A DNA stretch of 64,000 nucleotides from Firmicutes bacterium UBA5201 (GTDB lineage Bacteria; Bacillota; Clostridia; Peptostreptococcales; Acidaminobacteraceae). Below are positions 42,743 through 51,185 of this stretch, piece after piece. A program made the translations under genes and the position numbers. The notes under the pieces are model-generated. The model had not been told where the DNA came from, searched no databases, and worked only from the letters and a program-made list of their open reading frames with translations. The DNA lies in the NCBI GenBank assembly GCA_002412775.1, contig DHVT01000020.1:1-64000 (forward strand). Direction: 5' to 3'. Within the stretch, counting starts at the first letter, position 1. Each line of letters opens with the position of its first letter.

Positions 42743-43753
42743 TTATGGATTGGCCAAGTAGAAATCCGATATATAAATGCCTTTATCCGTTTTAATCACT
42801 TCATAGCAAATGGCGTTGTAATGGACTTCATCATCATTGACCATAAACTTTTCAAGCACATAAACCAGAGTCGTGTCATCAACGATGTCCAGTTTGTAGG
42901 GTTTGAAACCCAGGTAATCATTCAATTGGATGGGTTCATCCTTGATGGCCACCACCTTATGATATGCGTTTGAATCCAAATCGATCAATTCCATCAGGGA
43001 TTGGTCGATATTTTTTATATAGTTCACCCATCGTTTATTGAATTCATCGATAATCCCATACATTTCGAAATCAATTTCTATGGTCTCCAAAGTATTGTAT
43101 TTATGATCCGGATCATTCTCATCGGTTATGGCTGTCTCGGCCGGAATATGATGATAACCGGTGTAGGTCACGGCATCTTTGTAGGCGACCTGCTTTACGA
43201 AAGAAATGGTCCCGCGATTTTTAGCCATTATTCTTTTTTCATGATATCCCGCTTTTGTCGTATATTCGATTTCAATCGTCTCAGCCTCTTCATCGATCAC
43301 AACAATCCTCGCGGTCACAGTATGCTTTTGGCCATTTTGGTCAAGCGAATCAAATTCCCATGAAGCCTCTTCTTGAATAGGATTTTTGAGCAGTATCAAA
43401 CGGTCGAACTCCGATTCATTGAGCATTTGACCTGTAATTGTTTGTACCATCTTCTCACTGTCGACCCAAAGTTCAACCTGAAATCCATGATCATTCTTTC
43501 CGATGCTCCTTGAATTGTCTTTGACTTCTCCTGAAATGGAAAGTACGACTCGATCGGATTGTTCCTCGACATTGAGATTTTTATAATAATGATAATATCC
43601 TCTTTCACCCATAAATTCAAAATCACCTGCTGGCAAATAGACACTCAATGCCTGATCGGGCGGATAGCCCTCTTTTATCGAAAAATCATCCTTTGAACAA
43701 CCAGACAATGCAAATGCCAATAGAACCAGTATTCCAAATATCGATTTGTTCAT
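42743..43753 (-). CDS. Hypothetical lipoprotein
   Basis: 336 aa, not recognised. A type II signal peptide is clear: MNKSIFGILVLLAFALSGC with lipobox LSGC, so Cys19 should be lipidated and the protein tethered outside the membrane. The mature part is acidic and rich in beta strand (for example EASWEFDSLDQNGQKHTVTARIVV), without a catalytic motif I can name. It precedes nothing downstream on its strand and lies 24 nt after glsA, so the two are likely cotranscribed. Confidence 0.85.
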   Translation of the reverse strand: MNKSIFGILVLLAFALSGCSKDDFSIKEGYPPDQALSVYLPAGDFEFMGERGYYHYYKNLNVEEQSDRVVLSISGEVKDNSRSIGKNDHGFQVELWVDSEKMVQTITGQMLNESEFDRLILLKNPIQEEASWEFDSLDQNGQKHTVTARIVVIDEEAETIEIEYTTKAGYHEKRIMAKNRGTISFVKQVAYKDAVTYTGYHHIPAETAITDENDPDHKYNTLETIEIDFEMYGIIDEFNKRWVNYIKNIDQSLMELIDLDSNAYHKVVAIKDEPIQLNDYLGFKPYKLDIVDDTTLVYVLEKFMVNDDEVHYNAICYEVIKTDKGIYISDFYLANP

Positions 43754-43777
43754 GGTATGATCATCACCTCAATCTTA

Positions 43778-44695
43778 TCAATAGATACTCAAAGACAATT
43801 CCTCGGACAACTGCTCAAGCAATCGAAGCCCGGCAAAACTGTTTCCTTTTCTGTCCAGTGCAGGACCGAAAACACCAATGCCCATACGATTAAGAACAGT
43901 TCCCATAATGCCTCCGCCCACACCACTTTTGGCCGGTACACCGACATTGATGGCAAATTCACCCGAACCGTCATACATACCGCATGTGGCCATATAGGAT
44001 TTGACGATATGGCAATACCTGAGTGGAAACACTTGCTCACCCGTCATAAGATCCTTGCCGTTTCGCGCCAGCAGTGCCCCTATATAGGCCAGCTCCTTTG
44101 AAGTGATCTCGATGGAACATTGTTTGAAATAGACTTCCAATATCTCGTCCACGTTGCCGCCCAAATTGCCGAAATCCTTTAAAAAATACGCCATGGACCG
44201 ATTTCTGTCTCCCGTTTTAAGCTCCGATTGAAAAACGGCTTCATTGATCTGTATATCATTGTTATGGGTTATTTTTCTAATGAATTCTAAAATTCGTCCC
44301 GTCTTTTCTGCTGGATTGGCCCCATGGATCAGACCTGATACCGAAATCGCACCCGCATTGATCATCGGATTGAGAGGTTTGTGTTCATTGAAAGTTTCCA
44401 GTCGCACTATGGAGTTGAAGGGATCTCCGGTTGGTTCCTTTCCCACCTTTTCAAAAACAATGTCTTCACCATTGTCAAGTAGTGCCAACATAAGAACGAT
44501 CGGCTTTGAGATGCTTTGCAGCGTAAAACGATGATCGGAATCACCTGACTGGTAGAGGTTGCCTTCTATGTCGTAGATGGATACGCCAAGAAGGTCCTTA
44601 TTTGTCTTTCCGAGCTCAGGTATGTAATTGGCCACTTTCCCATGTTCACAATAAGGCCTGTTGTTCTCAACCAATACTTTCAACAAATTTTGCAT
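43778..44695 (-). CDS. glsA: Glutaminase
   Basis: Hydrolyses glutamine to glutamate and ammonia; serine-dependent beta-lactamase-like fold. 305 aa with nucleophile Ser in FTLQSISKPIVLMLAL (S-x-x-K, near residue 61), NPMINAGAISVSGL and AKSGVGGGIMGTVLNRMGIGVFGP. Start ATG at 44695 after GAGGTGAATC. Next to a glutamine synthetase elsewhere in the window, it completes both directions of glutamine turnover. Confidence 0.95.
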   Translation of the reverse strand: MQNLLKVLVENNRPYCEHGKVANYIPELGKTNKDLLGVSIYDIEGNLYQSGDSDHRFTLQSISKPIVLMLALLDNGEDIVFEKVGKEPTGDPFNSIVRLETFNEHKPLNPMINAGAISVSGLIHGANPAEKTGRILEFIRKITHNNDIQINEAVFQSELKTGDRNRSMAYFLKDFGNLGGNVDEILEVYFKQCSIEITSKELAYIGALLARNGKDLMTGEQVFPLRYCHIVKSYMATCGMYDGSGEFAINVGVPAKSGVGGGIMGTVLNRMGIGVFGPALDRKGNSFAGLRLLEQLSEELSLSIY

Positions 44696-44785
44696 GATTC
44701 ACCTCGTCATATAGTCTTCATTTTCCATTATAACAACTCAGACCAAAATTTCTACCTTTTCTTTCTGCTGAGCATTAAAAATCGA

Positions 44786-44814
44786 TTTACAAAAGCTTTC
44801 AAGTTTGGTACTAT
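44786..44814 (+). promoter_or_regulatory. greA promoter
   Basis: TTTACA (44786-44791), 17-bp spacer, TACTAT (44809-44814), about 42 nt before the greA start. Confidence 0.55.
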
Positions 44815-44855
44815 AGTATATGTTATATGCAAATTCAAAAAGAGGAGTTGTCGAT

Positions 44856-45320
44856 ATGAAGAAAACATTGTTAACCCCATCGGCATTGGAGAGATTACAA
44901 CATGAATATGATGATCTGATAGAAAAAAGACACCAAATCTCGGACGAAATCAAACGTGCCCGTGGATTTGGAGACTTATCAGAAAATGCTGAATATCACG
45001 CCGCCAGGGAGGCACAGTCTCATAATGAAACTGAAATCCTCAAGTTGAAAAGCATTTTGGAATCGTATGAGTTGGTAACCGAAACCGGTGATAAGAATAA
45101 AATTACCATCACTTCAAAAGTGAAACTCCTTGATATCGAGTCCAAAGACGAAGAAATCATGGAAATCGTCACAAGCATTGAATCCGACCCACTCAACAAC
45201 AAGATTTCTAATGAATCCCCTATGGGTAGCGCACTCATGGGTAAGAAAAAAGGCGATAAAGTGGATGTCAGTTTACCAAACGGAGGCAGTGTCAAATTGA
45301 AAGTGCTCGAATTATTATAA
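44856..45320 (+). CDS. greA: Transcription elongation factor GreA
   Basis: Stimulates transcript cleavage by backtracked RNA polymerase. 154 aa: N-terminal coiled coil (about 5-75) with the tip motif GDLSENAEYHAAREAQ holding the acidic residues, and C-terminal FKBP-like domain (SPMGSALMGKKKGDKVDVSLPNG). The frame opens at 44820, but ATG at 44856, after GAGGAG, gives MKKTLLTPSALERL, the normal family start. Monocistronic with its own terminator. Confidence 0.95.
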   Translation: MKKTLLTPSALERLQHEYDDLIEKRHQISDEIKRARGFGDLSENAEYHAAREAQSHNETEILKLKSILESYELVTETGDKNKITITSKVKLLDIESKDEEIMEIVTSIESDPLNNKISNESPMGSALMGKKKGDKVDVSLPNGGSVKLKVLELL

Positions 45321-45323
45321 TCA

Positions 45324-45354
45324 AAAACCAAGCCGAATGGCTTGGTTTTTTTTA
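45324..45354. terminator. Bidirectional terminator greA / MFS transporter
   Basis: AACCAAGCC-GAAT-GGCTTGGTT followed by TTTTTT on the plus strand and TTTTTGATT on the minus strand. Confidence 0.85.
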
Positions 45355-45360
45355 TGGCTA

Positions 45361-46605
45361 TCATGCGACTGCTTTCTTTTTCCCACCGAAAACCTTATAG
45401 AGTATAAAAGTTCCGATCAAATAACAAAGGATCGTAAAGTAATATGGTGTATTGTAGCTGTATTTGAACATTAAATAGCCACCGGTATAGATGCCGACCG
45501 ATCGAAAAAGATTGTTGACCAGCGAGATCATGCTGCTCATGAAAGTTCTCGTATCATCTTCTGTGATTTCCATAGCCATACTCCCAAGTATCGGATTCGC
45601 CATGTTCATGAGCGATGACCTGAAAAAGAAAGAAAGCGTTATGATGTATATTCCCTGGGGAAAAGATATGGATATCAGAAACGGAATCGATAAAAGCTGA
45701 CATGCGATTACAGTGTTTACCGGTCCCATTCGTTTTGCGAGTGGAGGAACAATCAATCCCCCCAAAACCGTCCCCACCTGGCTGATGGCCATGATGTTTC
45801 CGACAACACCGTCAGAAGCATCAAGAGTATATTTGAGATACATACTGAAGAATGGTACAATCATACCCGCACCAAGTCCCACCAATCCCACTTGTGTCAG
45901 ATATTTGAGCGTATCCCCTCTCAGCAGACGTCTATACCCCGACAAAACATTGCCCAGGGCTTTTATCACAGAATCGTTTCTATTCGAAGTGGTCATTTGT
46001 GAGCCTTTGAATTTGAATGCAATTATTATGGCAATCGCGACCAATACAGTCGATCCATTCAGCACCATCAGTTTTCCTGTGCCCGCACCGTACCTGCCTG
46101 ATAGGAATTCCGATAAATGCCCCAGAACCATGCTTCCAAAGACAAATGCCAAGTTCTGAAAAACAAACGCCAAACTGAATGCCGTCACACGATGTTCATC
46201 AGGCGTATTTTCATAAATAATAGGAGCTTGAAGCACCATAACCGTTGCATGTCCAATACCAAATACGATTGCGAACAATTCCATGGCAAAGTTCAGGTGG
46301 ACATTCAAGATCATGAAACTGCTGAACATCATGACAACCAATCCAAGAATCAATGTCTTTTTCTTGTTGAGCCTATCAGAAATAATCGCAACCGGCACAG
46401 CACCGAGTGCGACACCTATGGTCTGCAGCGATAAAATTCTACCTACGAATTCTTCATTATATCCAATCTCTTTCATGTATATGCCAAACAAGATATTGTA
46501 AGCGGAAGAAATAATCGTCGCAAACAAAATGATCCCCAAATACAGAATCATATTTGAAGAAATGTCTTTAAAAAAAGTTTTATAATCGTCTATTATAGCT
46601 CTCAT
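45361..46605 (-). CDS. MFS transporter
   Basis: Major facilitator with about 12 membrane segments, 414 aa. The conserved loop 2-3 motif is AVPVAIISDRLNKKKTLILG. Substrate cannot be read; efflux is as likely as uptake. The frame opens upstream at 46623, but ATG at 46605, after GGTGATGAT, gives MRAIIDDYKTF and is preferred; the ribosome site is weak. A 23-nt perfect palindrome covers its promoter (46631-46653), so it is very probably repressor-controlled. Confidence 0.85.
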   Translation of the reverse strand: MRAIIDDYKTFFKDISSNMILYLGIILFATIISSAYNILFGIYMKEIGYNEEFVGRILSLQTIGVALGAVPVAIISDRLNKKKTLILGLVVMMFSSFMILNVHLNFAMELFAIVFGIGHATVMVLQAPIIYENTPDEHRVTAFSLAFVFQNLAFVFGSMVLGHLSEFLSGRYGAGTGKLMVLNGSTVLVAIAIIIAFKFKGSQMTTSNRNDSVIKALGNVLSGYRRLLRGDTLKYLTQVGLVGLGAGMIVPFFSMYLKYTLDASDGVVGNIMAISQVGTVLGGLIVPPLAKRMGPVNTVIACQLLSIPFLISISFPQGIYIITLSFFFRSSLMNMANPILGSMAMEITEDDTRTFMSSMISLVNNLFRSVGIYTGGYLMFKYSYNTPYYFTILCYLIGTFILYKVFGGKKKAVA

Positions 46606-46621
46606 ATCATCACCAAGAACC

Positions 46622-46670
46622 ATTATAACATATATTTCGAAATTCGAAATATAATTTTGAGAAATTCGAA
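46622..46670 (-). promoter_or_regulatory. MFS promoter with palindromic operator
   Basis: -10 TATAAT on the minus strand (46627-46622). The perfect inverted repeat TATATTTCGAA-A-TTCGAAATATA (46631-46653) covers the spacer and -35 position. A third TTCGAA half-site lies at 46665-46670, 22 nt (two helical turns) from the second. No regulator gene is adjacent. Confidence 0.7.
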
Positions 46671-46687
46671 TTATTAATTTTTAGACA

Positions 46688-46716
46688 TTGCCTGACACAT
46701 TATTTTGAGCTATACT
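46688..46716 (+). promoter_or_regulatory. Promoter of the GAF/fRMsr gene
   Basis: TTGCCT (46688-46693), 17-bp spacer, TATACT (46711-46716), 24 nt before the start; divergent from the MFS promoter and 18 nt from the last operator half-site. Confidence 0.6.
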
Positions 46717-46739
46717 GTTTATGAAAAAGGAGGTCAATC

Positions 46740-47231
46740 ATGGCATGTATGTATCCCTCACCAAGTAAGGCGCCAGAAATCCTGTACCCTTATATTATGG
46801 ATGAGATGAAAAAACTATTAAGCGAAGAAAGCAATTGGATTGCCAATGCTGCCAACGCCGCAGCGACTCTTGGCTTTCTGCTGCATGATTTAAATTGGGC
46901 GGGCTTTTACCTATATAATGGAGAAGAACTCGTTCTAGGTCCATTTTGGGGCAAACCGGCAGTCACTCGCATCCCTATGGGAAAAGGTGTCTGCGGAACC
47001 AGTGCGGAAAATAGGACCACCATAGTAGTTCCAGATGTTCACCAATATCCAGGTCATATAGCATGTGATCTTTTTTCCAACAGTGAAATTGTCATTCCAC
47101 TTGTGAAAGATGATCAATTGATTGGTGTACTCGATATTGACAGTCCAGAAATTGATCGTTTTACACCTGTTGACGCCGCATATTTGGAGAGTATTGCCAA
47201 ACTCATAATGGAATATGTTGATTTTGAATGA
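46740..47231 (+). CDS. GAF-domain free-methionine-(R)-sulfoxide reductase-like protein
   Basis: 163 aa, one GAF domain matching fRMsr (MsrC/YtsP), which reduces free methionine-R-sulfoxide. Conserved stretches: LNWAGFYLYNGEELVLGPFWGKPA, MGKGVCGTSAE (C85) and PGHIACDLFSNSEIVIPL (C109, equivalent to the catalytic Cys). The third family cysteine, in GKPACVRIP, is Val75 here, so the usual Cys-Cys recycling pair is incomplete. The protein may use C85, or may have lost catalysis and sense a ligand. AAGGAGG precedes ATG at 46740. Confidence 0.85.
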   Translation: MACMYPSPSKAPEILYPYIMDEMKKLLSEESNWIANAANAAATLGFLLHDLNWAGFYLYNGEELVLGPFWGKPAVTRIPMGKGVCGTSAENRTTIVVPDVHQYPGHIACDLFSNSEIVIPLVKDDQLIGVLDIDSPEIDRFTPVDAAYLESIAKLIMEYVDFE

Positions 47232-47235
47232 AATA

Positions 47236-47347
47236 AAGCCAAGAGTGCTTGCACAAGAGGTTTCTGAATTTTACTGAGACGCTAATAAGTTTCCTTCGGA
47301 AACTTACCTACGCGAAAGGCAAGAGTGCGAGCACTCTTGCCTTTTTA
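47236..47347. repeat. Structured intergenic element with three hairpin parts
   Basis: Plus strand: a partial copy CAAGAGTGCTTGCAC (47250-47264), then AAGTTTCC-TTC-GGAAACTT, then GGCAAGAGTGC-GA-GCACTCTTGCC followed by TTTTTAAT. The last stem is an efficient terminator in the plus direction for the GAF gene; the minus strand lacks a T-run after it. The repeated CAAGAGTGC lets the first part compete for pairing with the terminator arm. Confidence 0.65.
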
Positions 47348-48307
47348 ATAATTTCTATTCAGCATATGTTTTGCCACTGCTTCCAGTGCATTTTTTGCCA
47401 CACTTTCCGGCAATTTTGAGATGCGTTTGAAAGCTTTTTTTGTATATTTTTTTGCGATGATCCTCGAGTATTCAATCCCTTTGTCCAAATCGATACCTTC
47501 TAGGAGTTCCTCCGCGTCACTGAAATCTTCAATATTCAGTTTCTGCTCTTCCAGCGCCAAGATTACAGGCAATGTGAAATAACCTTTCTTCAGATCGTTC
47601 TTGATGGATTTCCCCACATTTGAAGGATCTTCTGAAAAATCCAGGATGTCATCGATGATTTGAAACGCAATTCCGAGTTCATACCCGATTCTACCCAATT
47701 GATTGGACAATTTGTCGTCGCATTTGCTCTCTGATGCCCCTACGTACAGACTGATTGCAAAAAGTGCAGCCGTCTTACCAGAGACAATTCTCAGGTAATT
47801 CTTGAATGTCATGGTCTTGAAGCGACTTTGATATTGCAAGAGCTCTGCCTCACAAATACGCTCGATGCCTTTTGCAAGCCTCTCAATGTGACTCGCCTCA
47901 TATTCTTTTGCGTTAAGGATCGACAATGATTTTGCAAGCAAAAAATCTCCGGTATAGACCGCCATGTCCTTACCATATTTGCTCTGGACACTTTCACGAT
48001 GTCTTCTGAGTTTTGAGTCATCGACAATATCATCATGAATCAACGTCGCCATATGAAGCATTTCAATCGAGGCGGCTAGATTCACCATCTTATTTGATTT
48101 GTATTCTCCAAAATGACCTGCCAAAAGGACAAACAACGGTCTTAGCATTTTTCCGTTCAAATCCAGCACATCTTCAATGATATCTCGCACGCCATGGTAT
48201 TTGGTGCGAGTGTGCTTCAAAATCATACTGCGCACAGTTTTGATTTCAGAATCCAATTCGTTTTGTAACGATGGATCCATTGTATTTATTTTCAAGATAA
48301 TTGACAT
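47345..48307 (-). CDS. Polyprenyl diphosphate synthase
   Basis: Trans-isoprenyl chain elongation enzyme of the heptaprenyl/octaprenyl class (HepT/IspB-like), 320 aa. The first Asp-rich motif is LIHDDIVDDSKLRR and the second FQIIDDILDFSED; GKMLRPLFVLLAG supplies the IPP-binding Arg/Lys. Long-chain product is inferred from context with the Gx transporter (once called heptaprenyl synthase component I) upstream. Frame opens at 48319 with TTG inside the ribosome site; ATG at 48307 is spaced correctly. Confidence 0.9.
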   Translation of the reverse strand: MSIILKINTMDPSLQNELDSEIKTVRSMILKHTRTKYHGVRDIIEDVLDLNGKMLRPLFVLLAGHFGEYKSNKMVNLAASIEMLHMATLIHDDIVDDSKLRRHRESVQSKYGKDMAVYTGDFLLAKSLSILNAKEYEASHIERLAKGIERICEAELLQYQSRFKTMTFKNYLRIVSGKTAALFAISLYVGASESKCDDKLSNQLGRIGYELGIAFQIIDDILDFSEDPSNVGKSIKNDLKKGYFTLPVILALEEQKLNIEDFSDAEELLEGIDLDKGIEYSRIIAKKYTKKAFKRISKLPESVAKNALEAVAKHMLNRNY

Positions 48308-48335
48308 TCTTTTCTCCAATACATGAACCTGATGT

Positions 48336-48863
48336 TCACTTTCTGAAGTTGATCCTATTCAAATAATTGATTAAAAACCTTGCGACAAAACCAACAAAAA
48401 TTCCTGTGGGTATTGCAATAATCAATAATATGGGCAAATAGGTAATGATCAGGAAACTGTTGATCACAAACGCGGCAACTATCAGCTGTCCAATATTGTG
48501 GGCTATTGCTCCTGAAATACTTACACCGACCAAACTTACTTCATCTCTAAAGACCTTTACTATGGAAGCCATCACCAGCAAGCTGAGCACTCCTCCAGAT
48601 AAACTGTATAGAAAACTAGAAAGCGAACCAAAAGTCGTCGCAGTCAAAATGATTCTTAGTAGAACCACAGCGGCCGCTTCTTTAAAAGTCAACATATAAA
48701 CCGCAGTTACAGTAATTATATTTGCCAAACCGAGTTTTGCACCTGGCGCGATGAATGGCACTGGGATCATTCTTTCAATGAAAGACAAAATCATTGCCTG
48801 TGCAACCAAAACCGAGATGAAAACGAGTTTTCGCGTTTTTAACGATGTGTTTTTTTCATTCAT
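48336..48863 (-). CDS. Gx transporter family membrane protein (HepS/component I-like)
   Basis: 175 aa, five to six membrane segments. Matches the Hpre_diP_synt_I family, renamed Gx transporter: ERMIPVPFIAPGAKLGLANIITVTAVYML near residue 25 and SGAIAHNIGQLIVAAFVI. ECF-S-like fold; substrate unknown, possibly an isoprenoid or quinone precursor. It lies 3 nt after the NusG-II gene and 28 nt before the polyprenyl synthase, the standard order in Clostridia. Confidence 0.88.
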   Translation of the reverse strand: MNEKNTSLKTRKLVFISVLVAQAMILSFIERMIPVPFIAPGAKLGLANIITVTAVYMLTFKEAAAVVLLRIILTATTFGSLSSFLYSLSGGVLSLLVMASIVKVFRDEVSLVGVSISGAIAHNIGQLIVAAFVINSFLIITYLPILLIIAIPTGIFVGFVARFLINYLNRINFRK

Positions 48864-48866
48864 ATT

Positions 48867-49253
48867 TTACTCCGCTACTCCGTCAAGCTCAAACTCACCC
48901 GACTTTGCATATATTTCAACTGTCAATTGATGTGGAAGGCAAACAATGATTTCACCATTTTTTGAGATGGATTGCGTCTTGACACAGATCTGATCCCTGC
49001 AATTGGCTTCCTCCACTGTCACTATGCCATCTTTGATGATTACAGTATTCGTCTCATCCGCATCTTCATCAACAAAAACAAAGACCTCATCTGTATTTTC
49101 ATTGAAAGGGAAAACTTTGATCTCTTTTCCTTCATGCCTGATGATGACTTGCATATCATCTGAAGATTTATTTTGATACCAGTTGATTCCAACAAAGGAT
49201 AATAAACTGATGATCAAAACCAAACCAATGAGTATAACGTCATTTTTTTTCAT
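48867..49253 (-). CDS. NusG domain II-containing protein
   Basis: 128 aa, one N-terminal membrane anchor (about 6-25) and an extracytoplasmic NusG_II/DUF1312 domain with VTVEEANCRDQICVKTQSISKNGEIIVCLPHQLTVEI; three cysteines (CRDQIC, C-LPHQL) are a family hallmark. Function unproven; the family sits beside Gx transporter, ApbE and RNF-type genes, so an extracytoplasmic electron-transfer accessory role is often assumed. First gene of the trio. AAAGGTTG precedes ATG. Confidence 0.87.
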   Translation of the reverse strand: MKKNDVILIGLVLIISLLSFVGINWYQNKSSDDMQVIIRHEGKEIKVFPFNENTDEVFVFVDEDADETNTVIIKDGIVTVEEANCRDQICVKTQSISKNGEIIVCLPHQLTVEIYAKSGEFELDGVAE

Positions 49254-49280
49254 ATAATCAACCTTTTTCTAATATCATTT

Positions 49281-49312
49281 AAAAATCGTACCTGCTTTTG
49301 CAGGTACGATTT
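49281..49312 (-). terminator. Terminator of the NADH dehydrogenase gene
   Basis: AAATCGTACCTGC-AAAA-GCAGGTACGATTT with T-run TTTAAATG on the minus strand, 9 nt after the gene. Confidence 0.85.
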
Positions 49313-49320
49313 CGCGTTAG

Positions 49321-51099
49321 TTAGTGAAAGTATAAGTACGATTTACGAGCAAATTTTGTGTTTTTCCACCATTTTTTGAGAACAGGCATAACATAGTAGT
49401 CGAGACCAAATGTGGTACCAGCTCCACTGATCAGCGCTATTCCACCAAAGAAGTACCATAAGATGGATACATCAGACATTCCTGTGAGCGTAATTCCTAC
49501 GGTCAAACCAACTGTGACTACAGCTGAAATGAATGTGAATAAACCAGCGATCAAAGCAAGTCCGAATACGATTTCCGCGAGTACAATTCCTGTTTGGAAG
49601 AACACAGCGTTAGGTGCGATAATGTTGTCAATACCCCACTGAACGATACCCGGTACGTTTTCAATCAAAGGTTTAACTGCCTCAGCACCTGGCTCTACCC
49701 ACTCTGAAGCCGCAGATACAGCGTCTGATGCATACATTTTCGCTTCAGACATCCAACCTTCATCAATTTTCTTGATGCCTTCGATCAACCACATGACACC
49801 AAGGAATACTCTGAGAGGAACCAACCAGAAGTTCGGTGTGGATTTGGCAAAGTGACCACCAAGGAATGAACGGTTGTTTTTCACATGGAAGAACTCATGT
49901 CTCCAATATTCAAACAATTGAGCCACACCACTTACGGTGAATAAATAGTAGAAATTGACCATGTGCTTGACAAGGACAGCGAGCCATCCGTTGAATTTTA
50001 ATCCATTATTGTCGGATACAGCATATCTTGATCCGATTGAAACCATGAAACCATGGTAATTTTGCTTATGCTTGTGCATTTCTGTCTTGTTGATCAAAGC
50101 ACCGATGTTTTCAGCCGCAGTATGACCCGATTGCTCTGCTGCCTCAACGATTTGTGGCAATGGACCGTCTTGATCTTCGTAATGAATATTGTCTCCAGCC
50201 AAGAATACATTCTCATGTTGCAAAGATTGCATAAATTCATTGACTACGACTCTACCGGCACGACCGGCGTCGAGACCCAATTTACCGACAAAGTTGTTGA
50301 CTTTGATACCGGCTCCCCAAATAAGGGTTTTGGTCTTGATTTCTGTACCGTCCTTCAAGATGAAGCCATCTTCCGTCGCTTTGACGAGTGCTGCATTCTT
50401 AAGAAGCTGAACACCCAATTTCTTATAACGGTTTTCAACTTTTGTGATTTGTTTTTCATCCTTCAATGTGTTGAGGATTCTCGGAGTCGCTTCGATGTTG
50501 TAGATTGTGACTTCTTTTTTGTCGATGCCGTATTTGTCACTTAAGTGATCTTTGGCTTCGCCAAGTTCTCCAACCATTTCAACACCAGTGAAGCCGCCAC
50601 CTACAACTGCAAATGTCAAAAGTTGTTTTCTTTTTTCTTCATTTTCTTCGATTGCGGCAAGTGCAAACATGTTTTCAACATGCTCACGGATTTTGATGGC
50701 ATCTTCATAAGACCAAAGTGTGAATGCGTGCTCATCAATACCTTCGATTCCAAATGAATTGGAATCAGAACCACATGCGATCAACAAATAATCATATGCA
50801 TAAGTTCTGTTATCCGACTTCAATTCGCGCTTCTCAAAATCCACTCCGTTGATGGAGTCTGTTACAACTTTAACTTTTCTACCTTTAAAAATTGTTCTTA
50901 AATCGATTTTGATTGCGTCAGGCTCTGTCCTGTGACCGGCTACTTCGTGAAGCTCAGTCATTAATGTGTGGTAGGTTTTACGATCAATCAGTGTAATCTC
51001 TACAGAATCATCATTCTTGAAGATTTTGTGGAGGCTCTTACCGGCTTTAACACCTGCATATCCCCCGCCGAGAATTACAATTTTTTTCTTTTCAGACAT
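49321..51099 (-). CDS. Type II NADH dehydrogenase fused to a DoxX-like membrane domain
   Basis: 592 aa. Residues about 1-390 form an NDH-2/FAD oxidoreductase: FAD motif IVILGGGYAGVKAG, NADH motif FAVVGGGFTGVEMVGEL, FAD-binding VFLAGDNIHYED. Residues about 430-570 form a DoxX/SURF4-like four-helix membrane domain (PLRVFLGVMWLIEGIKKI, FQTGIVLAEIVFGLALIAGL). NDH-2 normally docks on the membrane and passes electrons from NADH to quinone; the fusion gives a built-in anchor. Frame opens at 51111; ATG at 51099 after GAGGGATTG is preferred. Upstream of it lies proS, with its own promoter in between. Confidence 0.9.
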   Translation of the reverse strand: MSEKKKIVILGGGYAGVKAGKSLHKIFKNDDSVEITLIDRKTYHTLMTELHEVAGHRTEPDAIKIDLRTIFKGRKVKVVTDSINGVDFEKRELKSDNRTYAYDYLLIACGSDSNSFGIEGIDEHAFTLWSYEDAIKIREHVENMFALAAIEENEEKRKQLLTFAVVGGGFTGVEMVGELGEAKDHLSDKYGIDKKEVTIYNIEATPRILNTLKDEKQITKVENRYKKLGVQLLKNAALVKATEDGFILKDGTEIKTKTLIWGAGIKVNNFVGKLGLDAGRAGRVVVNEFMQSLQHENVFLAGDNIHYEDQDGPLPQIVEAAEQSGHTAAENIGALINKTEMHKHKQNYHGFMVSIGSRYAVSDNNGLKFNGWLAVLVKHMVNFYYLFTVSGVAQLFEYWRHEFFHVKNNRSFLGGHFAKSTPNFWLVPLRVFLGVMWLIEGIKKIDEGWMSEAKMYASDAVSAASEWVEPGAEAVKPLIENVPGIVQWGIDNIIAPNAVFFQTGIVLAEIVFGLALIAGLFTFISAVVTVGLTVGITLTGMSDVSILWYFFGGIALISGAGTTFGLDYYVMPVLKKWWKNTKFARKSYLYFH

Positions 51100-51143
51100 A
51101 CAATCCCTCATTTCTATTAATTTCTATATAATTCCTCTACACC

Positions 51144-51171
51144 ATTATAACAAATAATTCGGAAATGAAAA
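51144..51171 (-). promoter_or_regulatory. Promoter of the NADH dehydrogenase gene
   Basis: TTTTCA (51171-51166), 16-bp spacer, TATAAT (51149-51144). Confidence 0.55.
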
Positions 51172-51185
51172 TAAAAAATTACTAA

